Position numbers and translations under genes: made by a program. A DNA stretch of 64,000 nt. Origin: Rhodospirillaceae bacterium (GTDB lineage: Bacteria; Pseudomonadota; Alphaproteobacteria; Kiloniellales; DSM-21159). The notes beneath the pieces were generated by a model. That model saw only the letters and a list, made by a program, of their open reading frames with translations, searched no databases and was not told the DNA's origin. The stretch is from assembly GCA_006969625.1 (NCBI GenBank), contig CP030885.1, positions 62,001-126,000 on the forward strand. Direction: 5' to 3'. Shown piece by piece: positions 56,896 through 64,000 of the stretch (positions within the stretch are counted from its first letter, which is position 1; the number at the start of each line of letters is the position of its first letter).

Positions 56896-57456
56896 TCAGC
56901 GCTGGCGCTGGCGCTTGAGCAGCACGTAGAGGGCGCCGCTGCCGCCATGCTCCGGCCGGGCGTAGTCGAAGGCCAGGATCTTCTCGCGCAGCGGCGGGCC
57001 GTTCAGCCACAGCGGCACCTGGCGGCGCAGCACGCCGGCCTCCGGCCCGCGCAGCCCCTTGCCGGTGACCACCAGTAGCAGCCGGCGTCCGGCCGCCTGG
57101 CCGGCGCCGACGAAGGCGATCAGCGCGCGGTGGGCGTCCTCCTGCCGGTGGCCGTGCAGGTCGAGCGTCGCCTCGATCGGAAGCTGGCCGCGGCGCAGGC
57201 GCTGGGCGGTGCGTCCGTCGATGCCGGCCATGTGGCCGTGATGCAGGTGGGGCGGCGTCGGCGGCGGAACCGGCGGGGCGGGCGGCGGCACGTGGCGGCG
57301 TTGCGGCTTGGGCTGGCGCACCGGCTTGGCCGGCTGGGGCGCCCCGTCCGCCGCGTCCGTATCCCTTGACTTGGGCCGGAAGTGTCGCTTGCGCTTCAGC
57401 GGGGTGACGGAGGCCGCGACCTTGCGCCACAGCGCCAGGTCCTCGTCCTTCGCCAT
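56896..57456 (-). CDS. Smr-domain protein
   Basis: A 186-residue protein with a basic, Pro-rich N-terminal half (HVPPPAPPVPPPTPPHLHHG) and a C-terminal Smr domain: TLDLHGHRQEDAHRALIAFV, LLLVVTGKGLRG and the ALYVLLKRQ end. Smr domains bind or nick nucleic acids; stand-alone proteins like this have been linked to ribosome-collision rescue in other bacteria. Its start overlaps the lutC stop, so it appears to ride on the lutABC transcript. Confidence 0.85.
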   Translation of the reverse strand: MAKDEDLALWRKVAASVTPLKRKRHFRPKSRDTDAADGAPQPAKPVRQPKPQRRHVPPPAPPVPPPTPPHLHHGHMAGIDGRTAQRLRRGQLPIEATLDLHGHRQEDAHRALIAFVGAGQAAGRRLLLVVTGKGLRGPEAGVLRRQVPLWLNGPPLREKILAFDYARPEHGGSGALYVLLKRQRQR

Positions 57457-58154
57457 CAGGCGCCCTCTTCTCCCGCACCCGCCTCCGGCTCGTCCTCGAT
57501 CAGCAGGATGTGCAGGCGGCGCGGGCCGTGCGCGCCGAGCTGGATGGTCTGCTCGATGTCGCCGGTGCGCGACGGGCCGGTGACGAAGTTGACCGTGCGC
57601 GGCAGCGCGCCGGGGCCGTAGGCCGCGCGCACCCGCGCCCAGGCCTCCTCGTAGGCGCCGACCACCTGGCTGGCCTTCAGCACCACCAGATGGTTTTCCG
57701 GCAGGAAGTTCAGGGTGGTCGGGCCCTGTGGCCCGGAGTGCAGCATCAGCGTGCCGGTCTCGGCGATGCCGGCGAAGGCGCCGGTCAGCGAGGTCGGATC
57801 CTCGGGGTCGGCGCGGCCGCTGGCCACGGTCAGCATCGGCGCCTTGTCCGCCCACGGCAGTCCTTCCAGCTCGGGATCCGGCGCCAGGCGGAGGTCGCCG
57901 GGCAGGTTATGGCGTTTCAGGTAGTCGGCGACCGCCTCCGGCACCTCGTCCAGCGCGGCCAGGCGCACGACGGTCGCGTCGACCGCCTCGGCCTGCTCCT
58001 GGAACAGGGCGAGCTGGCCCGCGCGGTCGCGCCGGCTGCGCTCGGGCACGATGCCGCGCGGATGCTCGGCAAGCCGCGCCTGGGCGAGGTAGGAGTCGCG
58101 CGGGTCGCGGCCGAGGGAGCGGCGGATCGCGCCGAGGATCGCCTGCTTGCTCAT
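57456..58154 (-). CDS. lutC: Lactate utilization protein C
   Basis: A 232-residue LUD-domain protein, third subunit of the LutABC iron-sulfur L-lactate oxidase. The LUD core has IAETGTLMLHSGPQGPTTLN and HLVVLKASQVVGAYEEAWA, and ends FVTGPSRTGDIEQTIQLGAH. Both ends overlap neighbours by four and one bases, consistent with tight coupling in the lut operon. Confidence 0.9.
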   Translation of the reverse strand: MSKQAILGAIRRSLGRDPRDSYLAQARLAEHPRGIVPERSRRDRAGQLALFQEQAEAVDATVVRLAALDEVPEAVADYLKRHNLPGDLRLAPDPELEGLPWADKAPMLTVASGRADPEDPTSLTGAFAGIAETGTLMLHSGPQGPTTLNFLPENHLVVLKASQVVGAYEEAWARVRAAYGPGALPRTVNFVTGPSRTGDIEQTIQLGAHGPRRLHILLIEDEPEAGAGEEGA

Positions 58155-59653
58155 GCGGCGTCGCGCTCCCCGGCGGCATCGCGCCGTTCGGTCTCCGGTC
58201 CGCGACGCAGGGCCCGCACGATCCCGTCGCGCACCGGCGCCCGCTGCCGTTCGTCGTAGAGCTCCATGAAGGTGCGGCCCTCCGGCACTGGCAGGTCGCG
58301 GTGCGCCGTCCAGCCGCGGCCGAGCGGCATCCAGGCGAAGCGCCCGCGCTGGCGGCCCAGCGCGCCCAGCACCATCGCCTTCAGTCCGGTAGCGAAACGA
58401 TAGAGCTCCGGCCGCTTGGCGAAGAAGACCCACATGACCAGGCCGGCGCGCACCGCCGGCGGCGCCAGGTGGCGCTCGAACTCGCGCTCGCGCCAGTGGC
58501 GCATCATCTTCGGCAGCGGGATGCGCATCGGGCAGACCGCCTCGCAGCGCCCGCAAAAGGTCGAGGCGTTGGGCAGGTGGCCGGCCTCCTCGACGCCGAT
58601 CAGCGAGGGGGTCAGGACGGCGCCCATCGGGCCGGGGTAGACCCAGCCGTAGGCGTGGCCGCCGACCGAGTGGTAGACCGGACAGTGGTTCATGCAGGCG
58701 CCGCAGCGGATGCAGCGCAGCATGTCCTGGAACTCGCTGCCGAGCATCTGCGAGCGGCCGTTGTCGAGCAGGATGACGTGGTACTGCTCCGGCCCGTCCG
58801 GGTCCTCCGGCCGCTTCGGCCCGGTCGAGAGCGTGGTGTAGGTGGAGAACTCCTGGCCTGTCGCCGAGCGGGCCAGCACGCGCAGGATGGCGCTGGCGTC
58901 CTCCAGGGTCGGCACCACCTTCTCGATCGAGGCGACGACGATGTGCACCTTGGGCAGCGACTGGGTCAGGTCGCCGTTGCCTTCGTTGGTGACGATGATC
59001 GAGCTGCCGGTCTCGGCGACCAGGAAGTTGGCGCCGGTGATGCCGACGTCGGCGTCCAGGTACTTCTGGCGCAGCACGGCGCGCGCCTCGGCGACGAGCT
59101 GCTGCGGCTCCTCGAGCTGGCGCTCGGCCGGGAACTCGGTGTGGCGGGCGCGGAAGTCGCTGGCCACCTGCTCCTTGTTGAGGTGGATGGCCGGCGCGAT
59201 GATGTGGCTCGGCGGCTCGCCGCGAAGCTGGATGATGTACTCGCCCAGGTCGGTCTCGACCGGCACCAGGCCGTTGGCCTCCAGGTGCTCGTTGAGCGCC
59301 AGCTCCTCGGCGATCATCGACTTGCCCTTGGTCACCGTCTTGGCGCCGACGGACCGGCAGATCTCGACCACGGCGGCGCGCGCCTCGTCGGCGGTGGCGC
59401 ACCAGTGCACCGTGCCGCCGGCCGCCTCGACCTTGTCGGCGTAGAGCTCCAGGTAGGCGTCCAGGTTCTCCAGGGTGTGGTTCTTGATGTCGCGCGCCTG
59501 GTCGCGCAGCGCCTCGAACTCCGGCAGCTTCGCCGCCGCCTTGGCGCGCTTGGCGATGAAGCCCTCCTTCATGTTGTCGAGGGCGCGGCGGAGCTGCGCG
59601 TCGCTCAGCGCCGTCTTGGCGTTGTCCTTGAAGCTGCGGCTGGTCGAATCCAT
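58151..59653 (-). CDS. lutB: Lactate utilization protein B (iron-sulfur)
   Basis: A 500-residue LutB: an LUD-type domain (AGSSIIVTNEGNGDL-like segment and KSMIAEELALNEHL) followed by two [4Fe-4S] motifs, CIRCGACMNHCPVY and CGRCEAVCPM, and a C-terminal helical extension. With LutA and LutC it oxidises L-lactate to pyruvate. lutC follows with a four-base overlap. Confidence 0.93.
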   Translation of the reverse strand: MDSTSRSFKDNAKTALSDAQLRRALDNMKEGFIAKRAKAAAKLPEFEALRDQARDIKNHTLENLDAYLELYADKVEAAGGTVHWCATADEARAAVVEICRSVGAKTVTKGKSMIAEELALNEHLEANGLVPVETDLGEYIIQLRGEPPSHIIAPAIHLNKEQVASDFRARHTEFPAERQLEEPQQLVAEARAVLRQKYLDADVGITGANFLVAETGSSIIVTNEGNGDLTQSLPKVHIVVASIEKVVPTLEDASAILRVLARSATGQEFSTYTTLSTGPKRPEDPDGPEQYHVILLDNGRSQMLGSEFQDMLRCIRCGACMNHCPVYHSVGGHAYGWVYPGPMGAVLTPSLIGVEEAGHLPNASTFCGRCEAVCPMRIPLPKMMRHWREREFERHLAPPAVRAGLVMWVFFAKRPELYRFATGLKAMVLGALGRQRGRFAWMPLGRGWTAHRDLPVPEGRTFMELYDERQRAPVRDGIVRALRRGPETERRDAAGERDAA

Positions 59654-59671
59654 CGCCTTTGGTCCCCCAAG

Positions 59672-60529
59672 CTACTCGGCCGCCGGGCGCGCCTGCCGGT
59701 CGCGCACGCCCTCGCCGATGCCCGGCTGCTCGGTCAGGCCGGCCAGCACCTCGGCGACGTGGCGGACCTCCACGCTGGCGCCGCGCCGCTTCAGCTTGCC
59801 GGCCATGTTCAGCAGGCAGCCCAGGTCGCCGGCCAGCAACAGGTCGGCGCCGGTGGCCTCCACGTCGGCCGCCTTGGCGTCGACCATCTGGTTGGAGATG
59901 TCGGGATACTTCACGCAGAAGGTGCCGCCGAAGCCGCAGCAGACCTCGGGTTCGGCCATCTCCGTCAGCGTCAGGCCGTCGAGCGTCTTCAGCAGGCGCC
60001 GCGGCTGCTGCTTGATGCCCAGCTCGCGCAGGCCGGAGCAGGAGTCGTGGTAGGTGACGGTGCCGGCGAAGGCCCCGGCGACCGCCTTGACCTTCAGGAC
60101 GTCGGCCAGGAAGGAGACCAGCTCGTGGGTGCGCGCTCCCAGGTCCTCCGCCTGCGCCGCCAGCTCGGGGTCGTCCTTGAACAACGCCGGGTAGTGCTTG
60201 CGCAGCATGCCGGCGCAGGAGCCGGAGGGCACCACCACATAATCGTAGCCGGCGAAGGCGCGGATCACCTGCGCGGCGATCGCCTTGGTGTCGGCCCGGT
60301 CGCCAGAGTTGTAGGCCGGCTGCCCGCAGCAGGTCTGCGCGCGCGGCACCTCGACCGTGCAGCCGGCCTGCTCCAGCAGCTTCAGCGTGGCAAAGCCGAC
60401 GCTCGGGCGGAAGAAGTCGACGAGGCAAGTGACGAAGAGCGCGACGCGGGGGTTTTGCGGTGCCTTCGTTGCGGGCGCCTCGGATGCGGTCGCTCGGGTT
60501 GCGGACACCTGTGTCGCGGCGGGGGGCAT
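59672..60529 (-). CDS. lutA: Lactate utilization protein A
   Basis: A 285-residue CCG-domain (heterodisulfide-reductase-like) protein. The two CCG motifs are TCCGQPAYNSGD and CCGFGGTFCVKYPDIS, each preceded by a linked Cys (FVTCLVDFF; YHDSCSGL). An Ala/Thr-rich lead of ~25 residues precedes the domain. It is the first gene of lutABC; a PdhR/LldR-type operator lies 32 bases upstream. Confidence 0.93.
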   Translation of the reverse strand: MPPAATQVSATRATASEAPATKAPQNPRVALFVTCLVDFFRPSVGFATLKLLEQAGCTVEVPRAQTCCGQPAYNSGDRADTKAIAAQVIRAFAGYDYVVVPSGSCAGMLRKHYPALFKDDPELAAQAEDLGARTHELVSFLADVLKVKAVAGAFAGTVTYHDSCSGLRELGIKQQPRRLLKTLDGLTLTEMAEPEVCCGFGGTFCVKYPDISNQMVDAKAADVEATGADLLLAGDLGCLLNMAGKLKRRGASVEVRHVAEVLAGLTEQPGIGEGVRDRQARPAAE

Positions 60530-60560
60530 GCGGCGATCTCCCTGAAGCTGCCGCCGAGAA

Positions 60561-60571
60561 TGGTATGACCA
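60561..60571. promoter_or_regulatory. GntR/FadR-type operator upstream of lutABC
   Basis: TGGTATGACCA is a perfect TGGT/ACCA inverted repeat with a three-base centre, the site bound by PdhR, LldR and related GntR-family repressors of pyruvate and lactate genes. It lies 32-42 bases before the lutA start in an A+T-rich stretch. The regulator is not in the window. Confidence 0.6.
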
Positions 60572-60625
60572 CTTGGAAAAAACAAGGTCGCGCTCAGGCT
60601 TCGCGGCGGCCGTTTCGTCGCGCCG

Positions 60626-61324
60626 TCACGCCGGCTTCGGCCGTTCCCCGAAGATCGCGCTGCCGACGCGCACGCTGGTGGCGCCGACGGTGATCGCCGC
60701 TTCGTAGTCGCCGCTCATGCCCATGGAGAGCCGGTCGAGCCCCAGCTCGCCGGCCAGCTTCTTGAGCAGCCCGAAGTGCAGCGCCGGCGGCTCGTCGATC
60801 GGCGGGATGCACATCAGGCCGATCACCGGCAGGCCCAGCTCGTCGCGCGTGCGCGCCAGCAGGTCGCCGGCCGCCTCCGGCGCGCAGCCGGCCTTCTGTT
60901 CCTCGCCGCCGGTGTTGACCTGGATGTAGAGATCGGGGCAGCGGCCCAGCTTGTCGCGCGCCTTGGCCAGGCTGCGCGCCAGCTTCGGCCGGTCGAGCGT
61001 TTCGATGACGTCGAACAGCGCCACCGCGTCTTCCGCCTTGTTGGTCTGCAGCGGGCCGATCAGGTGCAGCACCAGGTCCGGGTGCCGGGCCTTGAGGTCG
61101 GGGTACTTGGCCTGCGCCTCCTGCACCCGGTTCTCGCCGAAGACCCGCTGGCCGGCGGCGTAGGCCGCCTCGACCGCGTCCGGCCCGAAAGTCTTGGCGA
61201 CCGCCACCAGCGCGATCTCGGCCGGGTCGCGCCCGGCCTCGCGCGCCGCCAGGGCGATGCGTTCGCGCACACCGGCGAGGTTGGCGGCGATGTCGGGGCT
61301 GGTCGGGTTGTAGCTGCTGGCCAT
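60626..61324 (-). CDS. YggS-family PLP homeostasis protein
   Basis: A 232-residue PLP-binding protein (YggS/PROSC/PipY) that buffers free pyridoxal phosphate. The PLP Lys is Lys44 in LVAVAKTFGPDAV; other landmarks are FGENRVQEAQAKY, LHLIGPLQTNK, YIQVNTGGEEQKAG, LSMGMSGDYEAAI and VRVGSAIFGER. The fold is a single TIM barrel like alanine racemase N-terminal. A 24-bp perfect palindrome lies 13 bases before the start. Confidence 0.93.
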   Translation of the reverse strand: MASSYNPTSPDIAANLAGVRERIALAAREAGRDPAEIALVAVAKTFGPDAVEAAYAAGQRVFGENRVQEAQAKYPDLKARHPDLVLHLIGPLQTNKAEDAVALFDVIETLDRPKLARSLAKARDKLGRCPDLYIQVNTGGEEQKAGCAPEAAGDLLARTRDELGLPVIGLMCIPPIDEPPALHFGLLKKLAGELGLDRLSMGMSGDYEAAITVGATSVRVGSAIFGERPKPA

Positions 61325-61336
61325 GCCTGTTCCGGG

Positions 61337-61360
61337 TCCGAATGAGCCGGCTCATTCGGA
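61337..61360. promoter_or_regulatory. 24-bp perfect palindrome between yggS and the PKHD gene
   Basis: The half-site TCCGAATGAGCC is followed at once by its exact reverse complement. It lies just upstream of the yggS start, so it would be in the 5' leader as a hairpin or act on DNA as an operator. Not seen elsewhere in the window. Confidence 0.6.
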
Positions 61361-61515
61361 CGCGGCAAGCGCGCCATCTCCTGATGGTCGGGGCGCGCCC
61401 GCAGCGAAGCGAGGAGAGCCTGCGTGGCGATTGAACGCAACAAGGCGACCGCCGCAGGCGGACGCCGTCTATCAGGCGATAGCATGGGGCATGGCGGAAC
61501 GCCAAGCGGCTGGCT

Positions 61516-62196
61516 ATGCTGCGGCTTGCCATGATGCTGCAGCTCGACGACGTCCTGACCAAGGCCGAGGTGGCGCGCGTGCGCGAGACCCTGGCCCGCG
61601 CGCCCTACGAGTCCGGCACGGTCTCCGGCAAGAAGGCGCTCAAGAACAACCTGCAGGCCGACAAGTCGAACCCGGAGGTGCAGGTGGCCACGCGCGCCGT
61701 GCTCAACCGCATGTTCGCGCGGCCCGAGTTCACCGGCTTCGCCATGCCGAAGAACTGCATCCTGATGTTCAACCGTTACGACGTCGGCATGACCTACAAG
61801 GACCACATGGACGCCGCCCTGATGGGCCCGTCCCAGGCCCAGGCCCTGCGCGCCGACCTGTCCTTCACGGTCTTCCTGACCGAGCCGGAGGAGTACGAGG
61901 GCGGCGAGTTCGTCCTCCAGAGCCCCTTCGGCGAGCAGCGCATCAAGAAGCCGGCCGGCAGCTTCATGTGCTACCCCTCCGACATGCTGCACCGGGTCGA
62001 TCCCGTGACCGGGGGCACCCGCTGGGCTGCGGTGGGCTGGATCCAGTCCTTCCTGCGCGACCCGCGCCAGCGCGCCACGATCGCCCACCTGGAGGACCTG
62101 CGCCGCCGCCTGGTCCGCGACTTCCCGGAAAGCGAGTACCCCGAGGAGTTCGCCGAGATCCACCAGAACCTCCTGCGCATGTGGGCGGAGGTCTAG
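61516..62196 (+). CDS. PKHD-type Fe(II)/2OG hydroxylase (PiuC/YbiX-like)
   Basis: A 226-residue prolyl-4-hydroxylase-fold dioxygenase. The facial triad is His97, Asp99 (YKDHMDAAL) and His159 (PSDMLHRVD), with Arg169 in GGTRWAAVGW for 2-oxoglutarate. KNCILMFNRYDVGMTYKDH is the family hallmark. PiuC/YbiX proteins are often iron-regulated and associated with siderophore receptors, though no receptor is visible here. ATG at 61516 is used; ATG codons at 61531 and 61534 are equally possible. Confidence 0.88.
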   Translation: MLRLAMMLQLDDVLTKAEVARVRETLARAPYESGTVSGKKALKNNLQADKSNPEVQVATRAVLNRMFARPEFTGFAMPKNCILMFNRYDVGMTYKDHMDAALMGPSQAQALRADLSFTVFLTEPEEYEGGEFVLQSPFGEQRIKKPAGSFMCYPSDMLHRVDPVTGGTRWAAVGWIQSFLRDPRQRATIAHLEDLRRRLVRDFPESEYPEEFAEIHQNLLRMWAEV

Positions 62197-62235
62197 TTTC
62201 CCGGCTCTTTCAAATCCCGTCGGCGCAGCAGGCAT

Positions 62236-62370
62236 GTCCTTCGACTCGCGATCCAGCGGATCGCGGCTCAGGATGAAGCGGGTGGGAGAGGACGGTGCCG
62301 CCAAACTCATGAAGCCTGCTCACCCTCGGCCTTCATCCTGAGCCGCGGCCGTCAGGCCGCGAGTCGAAGG
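62236..62370. repeat. Composite inverted-repeat element, upstream copy
   Basis: A left arm (62238-62278) begins CCTTCGACTCGCGATCCAGC and contains an internal hairpin CGCGATCC/GGATCGCG; a right arm (62331-62370), inverted, reads CTTCATCCTGAGCCGCGGCC with hairpin GCGGCC/GGCCGC and ends GTCGAAGG. From 62311 to 62370 the sequence is nearly identical to 62905-62964. The outer core is that of the dispersed family at 1453 and 46423. Confidence 0.8.
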
Positions 62371-62504
62371 GCGAAGGCCGCCCGCCGCGAGGCGGGCTTA
62401 CGGGGCGAAGGCCGCCCGCCGCGAGGCGGGCTTGCGGGGCGAAGGCCGCCCGCCGCGAGGCGGGCTTGCGGGGCGAAGGCCGCCCGCCACAAGTCGGGCA
62501 TGGG
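62371..62504. repeat. 34-bp tandem repeat, about four units
   Basis: Units start at 62371, 62405, 62439 and 62473, each beginning GCGAAGGCCGCCCGCC; the first three differ by one base and the fourth is diverged after 16 bases. Each unit contains a GCCCGCC/GGCGGGC-type hairpin. It fills the gap between the composite element and the GIY-YIG gene; a degenerate unit also follows the downstream element (about 62985-63016). Confidence 0.85.
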
Positions 62505-62549
62505 CGATGACCGGCGCCTCTCCGTTGGCCAACAGGGCGGAGGTCCATA

Positions 62550-62873
62550 GTGCCCTTCTGGGTCTATATCCTTCGCTGCGGCGACGGCAGCTACTACGTC
62601 GGGCACGCGCAGGTCGACCTGCAGCGCCGTGTGGCCGAGCACAATGCGGGTGCCCATGGCGGCTACACGGCGCGACGGCGACCGGTGCGACTGGTCTATG
62701 CCCAGGAGTTCGCGCGCGCCGACGAAGCCGTCGCCATGGAACGGCGGCTGAAAGGATGGAGCCGCGCCAAGAAGGAAGCCCTGATCGCCGGCGATTGGGA
62801 CAAGCTCCACGTCCTTGCGAAGCGCCGCAAACGTCCTTCGACTCGCGATCCTGCGGATCGCGGCTCAGGATGA
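62550..62873 (+). CDS. GIY-YIG nuclease family protein
   Basis: A 107-residue URI-type GIY-YIG endonuclease domain: FWVYILRCGDGSYYVGHA holds the two Tyr/Gly triads, DLQRRVAEHNAG the catalytic Arg, and AVAMERRLKGWSRAKKEALI the metal-binding Glu. The start is GTG at 62550 with GGAGG six bases upstream. The last 11 residues and the stop codon lie inside a copy of the dispersed repeat element, so the natural C terminus seems to have been replaced or extended by it. Direct copies of the same composite element flank the gene, which suggests a functional connection to repeat mobility. Confidence 0.85.
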   Translation: MPFWVYILRCGDGSYYVGHAQVDLQRRVAEHNAGAHGGYTARRRPVRLVYAQEFARADEAVAMERRLKGWSRAKKEALIAGDWDKLHVLAKRRKRPSTRDPADRGSG

Positions 62874-62964
62874 AGGAAAGGGCAAGCGGACGCGCTCAAG
62901 TTAAGAAGCCTGCTGTCCCTCGGCCTTCATCCTGAGCCGCGGCCGGCAGGCCGCGAGTCGAAGG
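62833..62964. repeat. Composite inverted-repeat element, downstream copy
   Basis: The left arm (62835-62876) starts CCTTCGACTCGCGATCCTGC and carries hairpin CGCGATCC/GGATCGCG; the right arm (62924-62964) is inverted. Overall order and orientation equal the upstream copy (62236-62370). The left arm overlaps the last codons and the stop of the GIY-YIG gene. Confidence 0.8.
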
Positions 62965-63030
62965 AGCCCTCAGCGCAAGGACTTCGCCCTGACCGCCCGC
63001 CGCAAGACAGGCACGGCAAGCCGCTGACCG

Positions 63031-63435
63031 CTATCGCTCCCCACTCTTCAGCCGCATCAGCGCGCGGCGCTCGTGCTTGGTGGGGCGGCCGCTTCCGGAA
63101 GACCGGGCGGCGGGCTTGGGCAGAGGCGGCTGCTCGGCCGGCGGCGAGAGGTCCTCGAAGAGCGCCTGGGCCTCGGGCGCCGGGCCGCGGCGGGTGGCCA
63201 GGGCCAGCACCTTGACGACGCGGATGTGCCGGCCCTGCGGGAAGGTCAGCACGTCGCCGACCCGCAGCTTGGCGTGCGCCTTGTCGATGTTGGTGCCGGA
63301 CAGGCGCAGCTTGCCGGACTCGCAGAGCTGCGCCGCCAGCGCGCGCGACTTGAAGAAGCGCGCGAAGAACAGCCACTTGTCGAGCCGCAGCGTCTCGGTG
63401 CCGCCCTTGTCCGGCTTGATCGGCGAGTCCGGCAT
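63031..63435 (-). CDS. hslR: S4-domain RNA-binding protein (Hsp15-like)
   Basis: A 134-residue S4-domain protein: LRLDKWLFFARFFKSRALAA and LCESGKLRLSGTNIDKAHAK form the RNA-binding motif, followed by VGDVLTFPQGRHIRVVKVLA. The C-terminal ~40 residues are a Pro/Arg-rich tail (RPTKHERRALMRLK) as in Hsp15. The family rescues 50S subunits carrying a stalled nascent chain. The gene begins as the helicase-tail frame ends, with a one-base overlap at 63435, the usual alphaproteobacterial helicase-S4 pair. Confidence 0.88.
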   Translation of the reverse strand: MPDSPIKPDKGGTETLRLDKWLFFARFFKSRALAAQLCESGKLRLSGTNIDKAHAKLRVGDVLTFPQGRHIRVVKVLALATRRGPAPEAQALFEDLSPPAEQPPLPKPAARSSGSGRPTKHERRALMRLKSGER

Positions 63436-64000
63436 CAGCGCCCGGATTTCTTCAGCACCGCCAGGGCGGCGAAGGGCGAGTCCGCCAGCGGCGTCTTGCG
63501 GGCGGGCGGGCGCGGGCCGGTCTTCGCCGGCGGCTTGCCGGGCTTATGCTTGCCAGCGGCACGCTCCGTCTGGCGCGGCGGCTTTGCGGTCGCCTCGCCT
63601 TCGCCGGCGGCGGTCGCGCGCTTCGGCTTGGTCGAGCGCTTGCCGCCCTTGGGCGGGCGGCTGTGGAAGCTGCGCCCCTCTTCGGCCTCGACCACCCAAT
63701 AGCCGAGCAGCGGCAGCACCACCGCGAGCGTGTCCGCCTCCCCGCCGGCCAGCTTGATGAGCTCGCCGTCGGCGGCGAAGGGGCCTTTGCGGCCGCGCTT
63801 GAGGGCGGCGAAGGCCAGGCGCTCGACCGCGTCGGCGCGCAGGGCGATCCGGCCGGCGGCGTTCTCGAACAGCCGGTAGCCGAGCGCCCGCAGCGCCGCC
63901 TCGCCCAGCTCCGCCGGCGGCGTCCAGGCCATCGGGTTGCCTTCGGTAAGCGGCAGCGCCCGGCCGCCGGCCCGCAGGCCGGCCAGCAAGGCCGCGACCT
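63435..64000 (-). CDS. C-terminal end of a DNA/RNA helicase-like protein (partial)
   Basis: The frame is open to the window edge, so only the C-terminal ~187 codons are seen. A folded part (LGEAALRALGYRLFENAAGR, VERLAFAALKRGRKGPFA, LAVVLPLLGYWVVEAEEGRS) is followed by a Lys/Pro/Ala-rich tail. Position directly before an S4-domain gene matches the superfamily II helicase that precedes hslR in many alphaproteobacteria; the helicase motifs themselves are outside the window, so the call rests mostly on context. Confidence 0.6.
   Translation of the reverse strand, partial: VAALLAGLRAGGRALPLTEGNPMAWTPPAELGEAALRALGYRLFENAAGRIALRADAVERLAFAALKRGRKGPFAADGELIKLAGGEADTLAVVLPLLGYWVVEAEEGRSFHSRPPKGGKRSTKPKRATAAGEGEATAKPPRQTERAAGKHKPGKPPAKTGPRPPARKTPLADSPFAALAVLKKSGR

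Noticed and set aside
57728..60568. Very long open frame (about 946 codons) on the plus strand across the lutABC genes
   Set aside because: It is the antisense reading of well-supported lutC, lutB and lutA; its translation is low-complexity Arg/Ala/Gly/His, a normal by-product of 70 % G+C third-position bias. The same holds for other long antisense frames, for example 2892-5507 and 24192-27107.
62371..62504. CRISPR-like array
   Set aside because: The 34-bp units are contiguous with no spacers and no cas genes are present; it is a plain tandem repeat.

Overview
The window is about 70 % G+C and reads as ordinary chromosome of an alphaproteobacterium, most likely a Rhodospirillales-type (sensu lato) organism; the genus cannot be fixed from sequence alone. 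The signs are the order dnaA-rpsT-enoyl-CoA hydratase-mutM // ubiE-ubiB-coaBC-dut, the block argG // divL-ahcY ... ptsP-ptsH-EIIA-hprK/rapZ-chvG-chvI // pckA, a DivL kinase with Tyr at the phosphorylation site, and an RNA-binding S4 protein next to a helicase tail at the right edge.

Layout. 1-7264: drug/metabolite transporter tail, hemW, a DUF2244 protein, a broken parDE toxin-antitoxin locus, nth, an L,D-transpeptidase, an Ala/Pro-rich protein, a GFA-family enzyme and ribA. 7499-21183: mixed housekeeping and accessory genes, with asd and dapE of the lysine/diaminopimelate pathway, two tandem TPR-glycosyltransferase-like paralogues, lolA, two short-chain dehydrogenases and a sterol desaturase-like di-iron enzyme. 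21261-33756: replication, repair and core metabolism (dnaA, rpsT, mutM, ubiE, ubiB, coaBC, dut, an Rrf2 regulator with cysK, a MoeB/ThiF-like E1 enzyme). 33757-35304: a short, clearly A+T-richer island with a Panacea-domain (SocA-like antitoxin) gene overlapping an unrecognised gene, a candidate toxin-antitoxin or defence pair. 35423-52418: argG, then the regulatory block in which a soluble phosphotransferase chain (EI-HPr-EIIA, HPr kinase fused to RapZ) sits with the ChvG/ChvI envelope-stress two-component system and divergent pckA. 52425-64000: a TPR/2OG-oxygenase protein, small regulator/enzyme pairs, a TetR-controlled hydrolase, the lutABC lactate operon, yggS, a PKHD-type hydroxylase, and a GIY-YIG nuclease gene framed by two copies of a composite inverted-repeat element.

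Repeats. Three families recur: (i) a 38-bp perfect palindrome inside a ~65-bp element at the 3' ends of two unrelated genes (20274-20338, 40484-40548); (ii) a dispersed CCTTCGAC...GATGAAGG element always found as an inverted pair (1453-1537, 46423-46486, 62236-62370, 62833-62964); (iii) local tandem arrays (14 bp x6 at 5594, 34 bp x4 at 62371). No rRNA, tRNA, CRISPR array, insertion sequence or prophage was seen.

Most noteworthy: the Panacea pair in the foreign island, the GIY-YIG gene flanked by (and partly encoded by) repeat elements, the HprK-RapZ fusion, and the parE toxin stopped by a single amber codon. Start codons were chosen by ribosome-binding site and family length; no database search could be run.
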